Source: Marchantia polymorpha subsp. ruderalis
Taxonomy: Eukaryota; Streptophyta; Marchantiopsida; Marchantiales; Marchantiaceae
Length of the DNA: 64,000 bases
NCBI GenBank assembly: GCA_037833965.1
Contig: AP031353.1
Span: forward strand, 29,390,501 to 29,454,500
Direction: 5' to 3'
Both the position numbers and the translations under genes were made by a program. The notes beneath the pieces were generated by a model that saw nothing but the letters and a program-made list of their open reading frames with translations, was not told the origin of the DNA and searched no databases. This document shows, in pieces, positions 50,807-61,791 of the stretch (position 1 is its first letter; every line of letters begins with the position of its first letter).

Positions 50807-53800
50807 TGTAATAACCCACTAAAGGCTAAAACTGCAATATAGTGGTAGAAAGGTCGAACCCACAGGGACAGAGGAACACACAGGGTACAAAGTGTCACGT
50901 TTTAACAGACTATTGAGGAGTTTGAATTCTCAGGCAACTGTCACTCCCAGAAATACTGCAAGTGTCCACTCGGAGCGCACTCGGAGGTCGCACAGTGCAG
51001 CGTAACACACACACACACACACCTGAAACTACAGAAACACAACCCAGAGATCCGTTAGGACCTCTACTTCAAGATTTCAGGGGGAAAGTCTCTCGAGAGT
51101 ACACTCGGCAAAGCTGCGGGCAGTGACTTCCAACTCCGGCTTTTACAACACTTCCACTAGCTTGCTGCTAGTGTAGGAAACCCGGTTTGGACTACCTACT
51201 TCGGATCGAAGTCACTCAGACGCGGTGAACAACACTCTCAACTCACAAAACGCGCAGAGAACACAGGTCCGCACTGAAGGACTCACTGAGAAACATTCCA
51301 GTAACACAACAACAGTCTATTGAAGAGTTTGAATTCTCAGGCACTTGTCATTCCCAGAAATACTACAGGGGTTACCCTCAAGGCACCTGCTGCAGCGTAA
51401 CCTGAATTTACAACCAAGGCTTACACGAAGTAGCAAAACTTCACTTTGGCATTCAGGGGAAAAATCCCAAGGAGTACAATCAGAAAGAAACACTCGAAGG
51501 TGTAGGGGCGAAACTGTTCAAGTATCTAACTAGTCACTGGCTCTGAGCATCGGCAGTCACCCGCAGGTGCAGATCCGAACTACTCAAGTCTCTAACCAAT
51601 GTACTAGCTCTGAACATTCGGCCGAAGGCCTTCAGCTACAAAATGCGGAACGCTAAGTTGTAACTCCTCGTGCGTGGTGACAGAACTCAAGGACACAAAC
51701 ACGCAAAGGAAATGGGTTCCTGATCTGCACTTCTGATGGGAAAGAACCCCAGGCAAAACGCCTGGAACTATTTTATACCTTCTAAGTCCTACCTAACACT
51801 ACACTGCACTACGCTACACGCCTGCACGGAACCACGCTACACTACACTCCGCGGAACCTGTACTACGTCTCCTGCGCGGCCGACTGCCGCGCACTAACTC
51901 CCTACCCTGCCACTCTTCCGCTCGACTGCGCAGTCCCAACCGCTGCAACGCCGCGGACACCTCCCCCTCGAGAGCGGACATGGTATCCTGTGCCTTCGAC
52001 AGAAAGGCCTCGAGCTTCTTCGCTACCTTCCGCCGACTCCTACTGTCGCCTGACAACAACCCGGCTGCGCGCAATTCAAACTCACGCAGTGTGAGTTTCT
52101 CCTGCGCCTTCACTTCCCAGTGGGCGTAGCCCTTGAGACAGTGGGCGACTCGCCTCGCCGTCTCCACCTTCGTGCGATCCGCCTCCTTCCTGCGATCCTC
52201 TTCAATGGTCACTAATTGCGATTCGGCTTCAGCACGTTGCGTCCTCAATTCGCCACACTCTGACTGTAACCTGCGGATTAATTCTTCATCCGCCTGCCGT
52301 GCGAGCTGACATTGTTCCAACAACCGCGTCTGTCGCACGAGCTCCTCTGACAAAATCCGATTCTGGGCCTGCTCAGAGTTGAGTGCCTCCTTGACCTTCA
52401 CCTGCTCCTTGGTGAGCTCGCCCAGTTTCTCATCCTTCATCTTCTCGGAGTGCTTGTAGAATTTCTGATTAAGCTTGTACTGTCCCCACAAGCACTCATG
52501 CTTCTCCTTCAAGTCCCTCAACTCCTGGTCCACTCTAGCTAATAGCTTGCTGGTGTGGACTTTAGTGCGAGTCCTCCTGCGCACTAACTCGATGTAAGAT
52601 CCCGGCTGGAGTGGGTCGGCGTATTTATCGACCTTGCGATCCAAGTACCGCAGCAACGGAATCACCTGCTCAGAGAGCGCCGCCGCCGGCGCTCCAACAA
52701 TTTCCTCCTCCTCCTCCTCGGTGTCTTCTGCTCCTGACATTTCTTCCGTGGAGCCTCCGTCGTCATCATCCGAGTGGAGAATTTCAGTCGCCATTGATTG
52801 CGTCGGCGACTGCCCCGAGTGGGGCTGCACGTCCTCGACGTGTGCTGCCTGCGAAGGCACGGCTGCAGCCTCGCTGCTCGTCGCCAAAATGTCTAAGGCG
52901 GAAGGCGAATGTATCCGTGCGGCATCCCCGTCGCTCGCTGGTTGATTGCCTACCGCATTCTCTCTGTCTCTGTCGTCCGTCGCCGGAGGTGATTGAGCGG
53001 AGGGTGGCTGCGCGGGGTTGGATTGCGCATCGCGCATCGAGATTTCATCCCGCTGACAGTCACTCCGCTCCTCCGTCTGCTGCTCCCTTGATCGGTCCGT
53101 GGGGGCTGTGCCCTGCCCGTGTGCAGGCGCATTTGCCGGCGCCTTGTCCGCCGCAGGCGTAGCGCCGCGGACATCTATCGCCGAAGGCGACATGGCCGGG
53201 GGCCGCACGCCCGATGTTCCTTGGCCTATAGGCCCTACCGCCGAAGGCGCATCTATCGGCGGACTTTCCGCCGACGGTGCGGCCTCCGCACGCTCTCTGC
53301 TCGTATCCCCTCGGCTCGAAGGCCCTGGCGCCGAAGGCGCGAATTGCGGCGCGTGGTGCGCCGGAGGGTCTGGCCCCGAGGGCCGGTGTCTCGTAGGCGG
53401 TTCTTCCGCCGGCTCCTTCCCCTTCCTACGTTGGAACGGGGGTGATTCTTGCCTGTGCACAGGCGGCACGTGTGGAGGTGTTCTGTTCACAGGCGACCTG
53501 TGCACAGGCGAGCGCCTGTGCACAGGCGGACTGCTCCTTCCCACGCGTAGGCGTAGATCCACGTCCACTTGTGTTCGCCGGTCCGCGGAGGCTCGTCCGT
53601 CCGCGGAGGTTCGCCTGTGCGCAAACGGAACATCTGTCCGCATCGCACGTGGTAACTCCGGAGGCCCTTGGCCCGTAGGCGGCCTCTCTCCCGACGAGGT
53701 TGCAGCGTGGCCCGTCGCTCCTGCGGTCGTCCGCGCTTCTTCTCGTCTCTCTGGCGACGCACTTCCTATCTCCGTCGCAATCGTCGCCGTGTCTGCACTG

Positions 53801-56197
53801 TCAGCTGGCAACACCAGTCTGCGTGCCTTCTGCTTCGGCCGGCTGTATGGCTCGCACAGCGGCCGCGGTCGAATGGGAGCAGAGGGTTCTTGATGCTGCT
53901 CCTCTTCGGACTCTTCCCTCCATCGCCGCTTCCGCGGCACTCGCGCTGCAGGGGTGTGTCTCCCTTCGTCTCTCCGTCTCGATGGGGTAGAAGTCGGGGA
54001 CTCCTCCGCATCAGTGTCGACCTCGTTCTCCCGCACATACTTCCCGGGATGGTCGATGGACAATGGCGGAAAATGTTCAAGCTCCGCCGCTGTCAAACAA
54101 TTCCGCTGTCGATAAAAATTGATGAGGAAAGGAGAAAGATGGTTTAGAGTTCCCCCCTTCTCCTCAAACGCGTGCTGTCGCATCACCCTGTGCAGGATGC
54201 TCGCCCAGTGAATTGGAGTTCCCTCGATGACGCACTCCACAAAAGAGACCTGCCACAATGTGATGTAGCAGGCGCGGTGCGGCTGCAGTAATTGCATCAG
54301 CGCCGCGGACAAAGTCCGGCGAAATCGATCTTTGTAATCACGGGTCCTGTACCCATTCTTGGTAGACCTCCCGGTCTTGAACAGCTCCACAAATTGCGCC
54401 TCTTCTTGCTTGGTCACCTTGATGCTCTCGCTGTCGAAAAGGAGATGCCCTGGCATGCCAGCACATCTTCCCAACGCCTGCGCCCAATCTTGGACTGTCC
54501 ACCGGTCAACATGCGGACGCAATCCGCGCGAGGGTGGTCCCTGTGGCTCTAGCCACTCGCGCACCATATTCGCGCAGATGTAATTCCATCCCCATAGCAA
54601 GAAATCGAGCTTTCTTGCTATTAAGCGCTCCTCGAAAGCGCGCAGCCCGTTCTGCGGCAGGCGAAGTGGCACCATCCGCAATCTGCTCGGTCTCGTCATT
54701 GCGTTCCTGGGGTTCGCTCGCCCGCTCATTCTACTTCCGCACTGTCCGCGTTTCTTTCTCTCTCGGCAAACTCTAATCGCTCTCAATTCCAAATCACGCG
54801 CACTCACTTCTCCCTCAATCAACAAGAAATCTCCTGTGCGACGACGACGAGAATGGTCCGCAGCCAGCAGATGGATGCGCGCAGCGCGCACAAGAGATTG
54901 GAATCGCGAATTCAAGAATGGGACGTTCTCCGCCGCCCGGTCGAAGGTCATGGTCGGCTCTTGGTCGTGAAGAACGTCTCACTTGATGGCCGCGCCGGCT
55001 GTACGCTGGAACGGTCTTCGCTCTCACGCGCGGCTTCACGCTCCGCCGTCGTCGATTAAACTCTCACGCTCGAATTGGCGGATTTGAACTCCGCGAGCGT
55101 GTCACCCTGCGGACATGGGGGCGTAGCGCCGAAGGCGAGTTTTCCGCCTTGCGCGGTACACTTGTTCGTACCGCCCCTCGGCCAATCCCCCTCTGCCTTG
55201 ACGCGTGTGTCCGCATGTCGGACAAAAATTCAACTCCTGCCTGTGCGCAGGCAGGAGCCTCGGCGGATTCTCCGCCGGCGCGGAACTTGAACATCCTCCT
55301 GTGCACAGGCGCTCGCCTGTGCGCAGGCGAATTCCGTCCGCGGCGCTGCGCTGGCGCGGAAGGCGTTGACCGTGGTCAGCCGTCTCCGTCCAGTCTGTCC
55401 GTTCCTTGTCTCTCCGTCGGCGCTTCCGCCGCCGCAACTCCGTCCGTCCAAGAGCGCATCCACCCGTGCCGTCCGCACGGTCCGTACCTATTGGATTACT
55501 CTGGCGGCTCTTCCGACGTACGCGGCGCTGCGCTGGCGCGGAAGGCGCCGTACACTTTCTACCTCACAAGGCGCATTTCTAGGGCCCAAGGCGGATTTTC
55601 CGCCGACGCCGAAGTGCCTGTGCGCAGGCGAACGCCTGTGCGTAGGCGGACTTCGCGCCTTCCCTAACCCTACTTCGCCTGTGCACAGGCGAACGCCTTC
55701 GTCCGCGCATAGGACAAAACTTGAATCCCCCTTCCGTGTAGGCGGAATTCGCGCCGGTGGCGAACTCCTTCCGCCGTAGGCGACCGCCTCCGTTTCTTCC
55801 AGTAGCGATAACTCCCTAAGTCCTCGTCCGTTCCAAGCGTTCTTGGGCTCGTTAGAATCAGCGCGTCGAGCCCTTTCCAACGGGACCCTAACTTGGTCAA
55901 GGCGCCCGAGGGTTGACCTAATTACGGGGGTTTCCCTACAGCCGCGGACGCAACCTCCGAAGGCGGGTTTTGCGCCTTGCGCCGTAGAGATCCTAACTGC
56001 GGAGCTCGCAGGGAGGGTGGTGCCTGTCCTTACTGCGGCACCCCAAATCCCAGATTCTACAAGATCCCTCGAGAATCCCCGCGATCTTCCGGATTCACTC
56101 TGTTTTGATGTACCGAAGGCTATTTACAATGCTGCCAGGGTACAGTTTTCCAAAAATGTTTTAATTTCCTCAAAATTGCCAAAAGTGGGGTACCACA
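50807..56197 (-). repeat. 5' LTR of element 2 (5391 bp)
   Basis: Reads TGTGGTACCCC to GGGTTATTACA on the minus strand. TATA box at 51777-51770, hairpin at 51765-51749. Contains a full copy of the LTR open frame. Confidence 0.95.
51814..54951 (-). CDS. LTR-encoded 1045-residue protein (element 2, 5' LTR)
   Basis: Upstream of the element promoter, so this copy is probably silent unless transcribed from flanking DNA or from an internal U3 promoter. The protein is nearly identical to the 3' LTR copy. Near residue 9 it has Asn and near residue 73 Gly, as in element 1. Confidence 0.8.
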   Translation of the reverse strand: MTFDRAAENVPFLNSRFQSLVRAARIHLLAADHSRRRRTGDFLLIEGEVSARDLELRAIRVCRERKKRGQCGSRMSGRANPRNAMTRPSRLRMVPLRLPQNGLRAFEERLIARKLDFLLWGWNYICANMVREWLEPQGPPSRGLRPHVDRWTVQDWAQALGRCAGMPGHLLFDSESIKVTKQEEAQFVELFKTGRSTKNGYRTRDYKDRFRRTLSAALMQLLQPHRACYITLWQVSFVECVIEGTPIHWASILHRVMRQHAFEEKGGTLNHLSPFLINFYRQRNCLTAAELEHFPPLSIDHPGKYVRENEVDTDAEESPTSTPSRRRDEGRHTPAARVPRKRRWREESEEEQHQEPSAPIRPRPLCEPYSRPKQKARRLVLPADSADTATIATEIGSASPERREEARTTAGATGHAATSSGERPPTGQGPPELPRAMRTDVPFAHRRTSADGRASADRRTQVDVDLRLRVGRSSPPVHRRSPVHRSPVNRTPPHVPPVHRQESPPFQRRKGKEPAEEPPTRHRPSGPDPPAHHAPQFAPSAPGPSSRGDTSRERAEAAPSAESPPIDAPSAVGPIGQGTSGVRPPAMSPSAIDVRGATPAADKAPANAPAHGQGTAPTDRSREQQTEERSDCQRDEISMRDAQSNPAQPPSAQSPPATDDRDRENAVGNQPASDGDAARIHSPSALDILATSSEAAAVPSQAAHVEDVQPHSGQSPTQSMATEILHSDDDDGGSTEEMSGAEDTEEEEEEIVGAPAAALSEQVIPLLRYLDRKVDKYADPLQPGSYIELVRRRTRTKVHTSKLLARVDQELRDLKEKHECLWGQYKLNQKFYKHSEKMKDEKLGELTKEQVKVKEALNSEQAQNRILSEELVRQTRLLEQCQLARQADEELIRRLQSECGELRTQRAEAESQLVTIEEDRRKEADRTKVETARRVAHCLKGYAHWEVKAQEKLTLREFELRAAGLLSGDSRSRRKVAKKLEAFLSKAQDTMSALEGEVSAALQRLGLRSRAEEWQGRELVRGSRPRRRRSTGSAECSVAWFRAGV

Positions 56198-56202
56198 AGT
56201 AT
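56198..56202. other. Target-site duplication, right (element 2)
   Basis: AGTAT, matching 39615-39619. Element 1 gag continues directly afterwards. Confidence 0.95.
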
Positions 56203-58913
56203 CTAAGCCTAGTTCGGCCGACATCCTTGGGGAACCTACCCCCGACGACTCGGAACCAAACTTGGTGCTTACAGTTCTACTAGATATTCCTTGCACGGAC
56301 CCGCCTAGTGAAGTAGAACCGACCGCCCGAGAACCGTCGACAGACACACCGATGGCGGACGGACAAGCCAATGTGCGGCTACCTCAGCCGATTACTAAAC
56401 ATTCCTACCCGAAGTACAAAGGGAGTGGGGATGACGACGATGCAGATTCATACATCAAGTTGTTCGAGTCGGTGTCTATTGCCAATCGCGAGATCGCAGA
56501 CGACGACCGACTAAGGATCTTTTCAAGCCTTCTGCGGAAGAAAGCAAGGAGTTGGTACAATCACGAGAGCATCGATCCGACTGGGTTGACCACATGGGCC
56601 CAGCTGAAGGAGAAGTTCCTTCGCCGCTTTCGCGAGCTCGGCTACGACAGCCGGGTTTTGACAAAGTTACGTAATTTGCAGCGAGAGAAGAAGGAGAGTC
56701 TGCGTGACTACACTGAGAGATTTATGGACCTCCTCGACAGAATACCGAAAACAGGACCAGGGTCCCCTTTCTCGGTACAACAAGCTGTGGATTGGTACGT
56801 GACCGGTTTAACTCGGGAGATGGAGACTTTTTGCCGACGTAGCAAGTGCGACACTATTGAGGATGTGATTGCATCGGCGGAAGCCTTCAAAACTTCCACT
56901 CTCAACCGAAGAGGGAGAGAGAGACGGGAGTCGAAAGAGCGAAAACCGAAGGGAGGGCGAAGACGGCGTAGAGGTACAACTCCGTCATCGGAGGAATCGT
57001 CTTCGGACGAGAACCGTTCCTCATCCGAAGAAGAGGAAACCTCATCGTCGGAGGAGGAGAAGAAGAGGAAGAAGCATGGGTCAGCGAAGAAAAAGGGCAT
57101 CCGACGAGTGACTACGGACAGAGCGCCGGGAGATATAGCTTCGAAGATGGAGACCCTTGTGAAGGACTTCGCCGATCTCAAGGTTCAAGTGGTAGGCGGG
57201 CATGATCGCCGAAAATCACCCGGGAGAGTGCGAGCGAACTTATGGTGTACTACGTGCGGGGCGGTGGGACATGCAAACACCGAGTGCCTTACCACCCGGC
57301 CGTCATATCCAGTCAACGCAGTAGAATGGGCGCAACCGTACTATGGAGAGCACCCTCAGTACTATGGAGAGGCTAGCGAAGAGACAGCCTACGCCGTCCA
57401 GTCGGTTCCTACCCCTCCTGCAGTTTCAGCAATGCAAGTCCCACGATATATTCCGGTGGATCGGGCCACTACAGTACCCGTGAGGCGGAGAGCACCTCCA
57501 GGGACGTTTGACCCACCGCCACCGCGAGCTTGTTATAATTGCGGGGAAGTTGGGCACTTCTCACCGCAGTGTCCCCATCCAAAAAGGCGAAACGATTATG
57601 CTCCGACATGTAGTAATTGCAAGAAGATCGGGCATACTGCGCCAGAGTGTGATCAGCCACCAGTCCCTCGGCCAGCGGTACGATTTGTGAACACTCCTGC
57701 CAAGGAGGACGTGCAAGTTAACCAGGTCGAAGTAGGTTCAGACGGGGATGGCGAAGACGAAGAGTGGCCGGCTGAAGAGGTTATGTGCGCACGGGTCGAA
57801 ACTCGTAGTTCCAAGAAATCGAAGGAGCAAGAGCGTGACACTCGCAAGCACGAACGGAGAACCGCCGACCGGACGGGAAAAGGAAAGGAGAAGACATCCA
57901 GCAAGTCCGACTTGCGACCTGCTCGGAAGTCTTTGGCTACGCGAGAAACACCAGCAGTGCGCCCCCAGACGGCAGTCGAGGACGAACCAGTGCGCCTACT
58001 GAAACGGGACTATGCTCCGGATATCCGCAACGAGGTAACCGACCTGTTGAAGGAAGCGATCCGCACGCAAAAGGACCCACCGCGGCCAGACTTGACATCC
58101 TCCCTTGGGGCGAAGTTAGCAGCCACCGTGGAACCTCGCAGAGCGTCGCCGACCCCGGCGCCCCAACGCGCCCACTATGACTTGGTCGAAGATCTCGGGA
58201 GTCGAAAAGTGAACATCACGTTCAAGCAGCTCTTGGAGGACAATAAGACGTATCGGAGAATGTTGATGCTTTCGCTACGGCATCCGCGGAAGCCGCGCGC
58301 ATCCACATCCTCTCAAGTATATCAAGTGGAGAGCGAAGACCAAGGGCCACCAGAGATCGATGTGGAGATAGCAGGATGTTGTGTACGCAGAGTGCCAATC
58401 GACTCTGGATCAGGAGTCAACATAATGACGGAGGATACAGCGAGGGCCTTGGGGTTCAGTCAATACGAACCCTCGAAGCGTGTGTTGAGATTAGCGGATC
58501 AGACGCGGAGAATGCCTGCAGGCATGCTGCGCAATGTCAAGACAATCATCGGGGGTGCGGACTTTCGGTTGACGTATATCATCCTTCAACCGATGATGAA
58601 GCAGGGCTATGACGTTCTGCTCGGGCGACCATGGCTATATGGTGCACAAGTCAGATGTGATTGGCGAAGACATCGCCTTAAGTTTCCTCATCCTTCGGAA
58701 CCGACCAAAACCATTACGGTGCCCTGGAATAGGGTCAGGCACGAAGGAGAGACCCCATCGACAAGTGCAGGTTACACATCGGGCGAGGACAGTGAGTCGA
58801 CCGCGCGATCGGATTCCAGTGGTACCGAATCCGATTACTTCGTGGGATTCGTTGCCTGCTGTTCGGTGGGAGAAGAAGAAGAGCCGGAAGCTATTCAGCC
58901 GGAAGACGAATAG
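56203..58913 (+). pseudogene. gag: Remainder of element 1 gag-protease, cut off from its start
   Basis: Continues the gag frame of element 1 without internal stops to the UAG at 58911. Capsid-type domain, Ser/Glu tract, three zinc knuckles (57245, 57532 and 57608 onwards) and protease (DSG at about 58398, LLGRPW at about 58618) are all present and very similar to element 2. It is disrupted only by the nested insertion. The first in-frame plus-strand start-like codon after the break is downstream, so any product would lack the N-terminus. Confidence 0.92.
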
Positions 58914-58919
58914 CAATTA
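58911..58919 (+). promoter_or_regulatory. Predicted stop-codon readthrough signal, element 1
   Basis: TAG CAA TTA, identical in sequence and position to element 2. Its conservation in two separately inserted copies argues that the UAG is functional and not a chance mutation. Confidence 0.75.
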
Positions 58920-61754
58920 ACTGTGGGACTGGGAAGGAGTGAGACGAGTCACACTGAGGGCATTGTCGACCCTAGTGACTGTCACGAAGTACAACTCAGT
59001 CCCGGCAAGTGCTTGAAGGTATCAAGCGCAGTAAGAGGAGACGAGCTAAGGAAAGTACAGGCATTCCTTAGCCATTATGTCGACGTCTTCGCCTGGAAGA
59101 TCGAGGACATGAAGGGGATACCTGCACGGTATGGGGAACACCGTATCGATTTACTGGACGACTCAGTACCCATACGACAGCGCCAGTATCGCCTCAACCC
59201 AAAATACTCCTTGCTAGTTAAAGAGGAGATAGATAAGTACTTGAGCGCTGGAATTATTTACCCTGTGCTCAGCAGCGAGTGGGTGTCGCCGATTGTTATC
59301 GTACCCAAGAAGTTGACGGGTAAGATACGAGTGTGTCAGGATTTCCGGAAGTTGAATGCAGCAACACGCAAGGATCATCACCCGTTACCATTCACGGATG
59401 CCATTCTAGACCATGTCGTAGGACATGAATGTTATAGCTTCCTGGATGGGTTCTCAGGTTACAATCAGGTGTCTATCCGTGAACAGGACAAGGATAAAAC
59501 TACGTTCACAACCGACTGGGGAACTTACGCATACCACAAGATGCCCTTCGGTCTGTGTAACGCGCCTGCCACCTTTCAACGGATGATGACCAATATCTTT
59601 CAGGAACAACTGAGGAAGTTCCTGGAAATATTCATAGATGACTTCTGTGTCTTTGGGAAGCGGTCTGAACACCTAAGTCACTTGAAGCAGACCTTCGATA
59701 AATGTAGAGAGAGCAGTTTATCACTGCATCCCGAGAAGTGCTTTTTCTTTATGACTAGTGGGATCTTGTTGGGTCATCGGGTCTCGGCAGACGGCATTGC
59801 GGTGGACGTCGAGAAGGTCAAGGTTATACTCGAGCTTGAGCCACCCACGAATCTAAGAGAGCTGCGAGCATTCCTGGGTCATGTGGGCTACTACCGAAGA
59901 TTCATACACATGTATGCAATACTGGCGGCGGACCTGACCAAGTTGTTGAAGAAGGACGAGCCTTATGCTTGGGGTGCGAACCAGCAGTCAGCATTTGAGG
60001 CTCTGAAAGCAAAACTCACGACTGCTCCCGTACTAAGGAGTCCAGACTGGAATCGACCATTCCATGTTTACGTTGACACATCGGCATTCGCCATCGGTGT
60101 AGTACTGAGTCAAAAGGATGACAACAAAAAGGACTACCCGATCTACTTCGCGAGCCGACAGCTGTCTCTAGCAGAGCGGAAGTACACCACGACGGAGAGA
60201 GAAGCGTTGGGGATGGTGTACTCCTGTAAAAAGTTCCGTCACTACCTAATCTGCTACGAGTTTGTGTTCCATGTGGACCACTACGCATTGCAACACCTAG
60301 TCAAGAAAGCCGACCTATCCGGGCGGATCGCCAGGTGGGTGTTGTTACTACAAGAGTTCACCTACACAGTCCAGACCAGGAAAGGGGTGCACCACGAAAA
60401 TGCGGATTACTTGTCCCGACTATGGACCCAGCCGACCGAGGAGGAATTGGTGGACGATTTTCCAGATGAAGAGTTATTTAAGTTGTCTGCAGGACATGAG
60501 TCCCGCTATGCCGACCTGTATCGATATCTGCTAACCCTCCAGTGTCCCGAAGGCATGGATTTGGAACAGCTAACTGTCTTTATTCATAAGGCAGGTCCGT
60601 ACCAACTCCAGCAGGGGGTTTTGTTCAAGAAGATGGCAGATGAGCGCTTATGCAGATGCCTGGAGGAATCAGAGGTACCAAGAATAGTGAGTGCGATGCA
60701 TACAGAGGAGGCGGGTGGACACTATGCCACCAGGAACACGGTCACAAAGATCCTAAATGCGGGGTATTGGTGGCCGACCATGTTTAAGGATGTTCTTGAT
60801 TACATCCGCAAGTGCGACAGTTGCCAGAGGACGGGGAGACCAACGCCTACAACACGATGGCCCCTGACTCCCATCATGCCTTTAGCACCTTTCGAAAAGT
60901 GGGGTATTGACTTTGTAGGGCCGATACAACCAGTGACTAGAAGTACACGAAGGCGCTACATTCTGGTAGCAACGGACTATGCCACCAAAATGGTAGAGGC
61001 CAGAGCCACCAGAAAGGATGATGCTGCCACAGTGGCAGCATTCTTGTTTGAGTCAATCATCACACGCTACGGATGTCCCTTAGAGCTAGTCAGCGACCGG
61101 GGCACGCATTTTCTGAATCAGATCATCGAAGATCTGACACGGTACTTCCACATCAAGCACCGGAAGACTACTCCATACAATCCCAAGGCAAATGGACTGA
61201 CGGAGAAGTCCAATGGTCTGCTGTGTAAAATACTACTCAAGGTCACGGTGAATCACGCTCACGACTGGGATACGAAGCTAGCAGCCGCTCTATGGGCGTA
61301 CCGCACAGCTGAGAAGATCACGACCAAACAGACACCATACTTTCTGGTGTATGGGCAACACCCGATCCTCCCGATCGAATTTGAAGTACCCACCCAACGA
61401 ACGTTGGATTTGCAGAGGATGGGCGCAGAGGAGAGTCAGCTCTACAGGTTACAGGAGGTCACGCTGTTGGATGAGAGGAGACGAGACGCCGAAGAGCGCA
61501 CCAGGAAAATCCAGCTCCGTCGAAAGGAGAGATACGATAAAAGGATCAAACCGGTACTCCTGCAGGCGGGTGATTTGGCATTACTCTACGACAGCAGGCA
61601 TGCCAGATTCCCAGGCAAACTGCACCTAAGGTGGATGGGACCTTACAGGGTTGTCGAAGTCTTCCCGAATGGATCCATCCAACTTGCGGACCTGGCCGGC
61701 GATTTGTTAGGCACCCGAGTGAACGGGTGGCGGTTGAAGAAATACCACATGTGA
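58914..61754 (+). CDS. pol: Pol (RT, RNase H, integrase) of element 1
   Basis: Open throughout, same domain order and catalytic motifs as element 2: FIDDF at about 59632, YVDTSAFAIG at about 60070, the integrase finger at about 60700-60830, GIDFVGP at about 60906, VSDRGTHF at about 61081 and the Glu of NGLTEKSNG at about 61203. Only scattered substitutions separate the two copies. It can no longer be made as a gag fusion because gag is interrupted upstream. Confidence 0.9.
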   Translation, partial: QLTVGLGRSETSHTEGIVDPSDCHEVQLSPGKCLKVSSAVRGDELRKVQAFLSHYVDVFAWKIEDMKGIPARYGEHRIDLLDDSVPIRQRQYRLNPKYSLLVKEEIDKYLSAGIIYPVLSSEWVSPIVIVPKKLTGKIRVCQDFRKLNAATRKDHHPLPFTDAILDHVVGHECYSFLDGFSGYNQVSIREQDKDKTTFTTDWGTYAYHKMPFGLCNAPATFQRMMTNIFQEQLRKFLEIFIDDFCVFGKRSEHLSHLKQTFDKCRESSLSLHPEKCFFFMTSGILLGHRVSADGIAVDVEKVKVILELEPPTNLRELRAFLGHVGYYRRFIHMYAILAADLTKLLKKDEPYAWGANQQSAFEALKAKLTTAPVLRSPDWNRPFHVYVDTSAFAIGVVLSQKDDNKKDYPIYFASRQLSLAERKYTTTEREALGMVYSCKKFRHYLICYEFVFHVDHYALQHLVKKADLSGRIARWVLLLQEFTYTVQTRKGVHHENADYLSRLWTQPTEEELVDDFPDEELFKLSAGHESRYADLYRYLLTLQCPEGMDLEQLTVFIHKAGPYQLQQGVLFKKMADERLCRCLEESEVPRIVSAMHTEEAGGHYATRNTVTKILNAGYWWPTMFKDVLDYIRKCDSCQRTGRPTPTTRWPLTPIMPLAPFEKWGIDFVGPIQPVTRSTRRRYILVATDYATKMVEARATRKDDAATVAAFLFESIITRYGCPLELVSDRGTHFLNQIIEDLTRYFHIKHRKTTPYNPKANGLTEKSNGLLCKILLKVTVNHAHDWDTKLAAALWAYRTAEKITTKQTPYFLVYGQHPILPIEFEVPTQRTLDLQRMGAEESQLYRLQEVTLLDERRRDAEERTRKIQLRRKERYDKRIKPVLLQAGDLALLYDSRHARFPGKLHLRWMGPYRVVEVFPNGSIQLADLAGDLLGTRVNGWRLKKYHM

Positions 61755-61778
61755 GTGTTCGCGTGGGCGCTCACAATT

Positions 61779-61789
61779 GAGGAGGGGGG
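61779..61789 (+). other. Polypurine tract, element 1
   Basis: GAGGAGGGGGG followed by CA and the 3' LTR, identical to element 2. Confidence 0.85.
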
Positions 61790-61791
61790 CA

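Larger units (their letters stand above)
39620..56197 (-). mobile_element. Element 2: complete 16.6-kb Ty3/gypsy retrotransposon nested in gag of element 1
   Basis: Minus-strand order: 5' LTR 56197-50807, primer binding site 50784-50767, gag-protease 50720-47889, readthrough stop, pol 47888-45048, polypurine tract 45023-45013, 3' LTR 45010-39620. Both LTRs are 5391 bp and differ at 13 positions that I could find. Target-site duplications AGTAT lie at 39615-39619 and 56198-56202. All open frames are uninterrupted except for the single gag/pol UAG, so this copy may still be autonomous. The integrase ends in a GPY/F-like module without a chromodomain, and RT has FIDDF; together with the tRNA-Asp-type primer site this suggests an Athila/Tat-like non-chromoviral lineage. 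Confidence 0.96.

Noticed and set aside
58923-58925. GTG as start codon of pol (also 47879 in element 2)
   Set aside because: It lies in frame with gag just after the UAG; readthrough explains the layout better, and GTG initiation is rare in eukaryotes.
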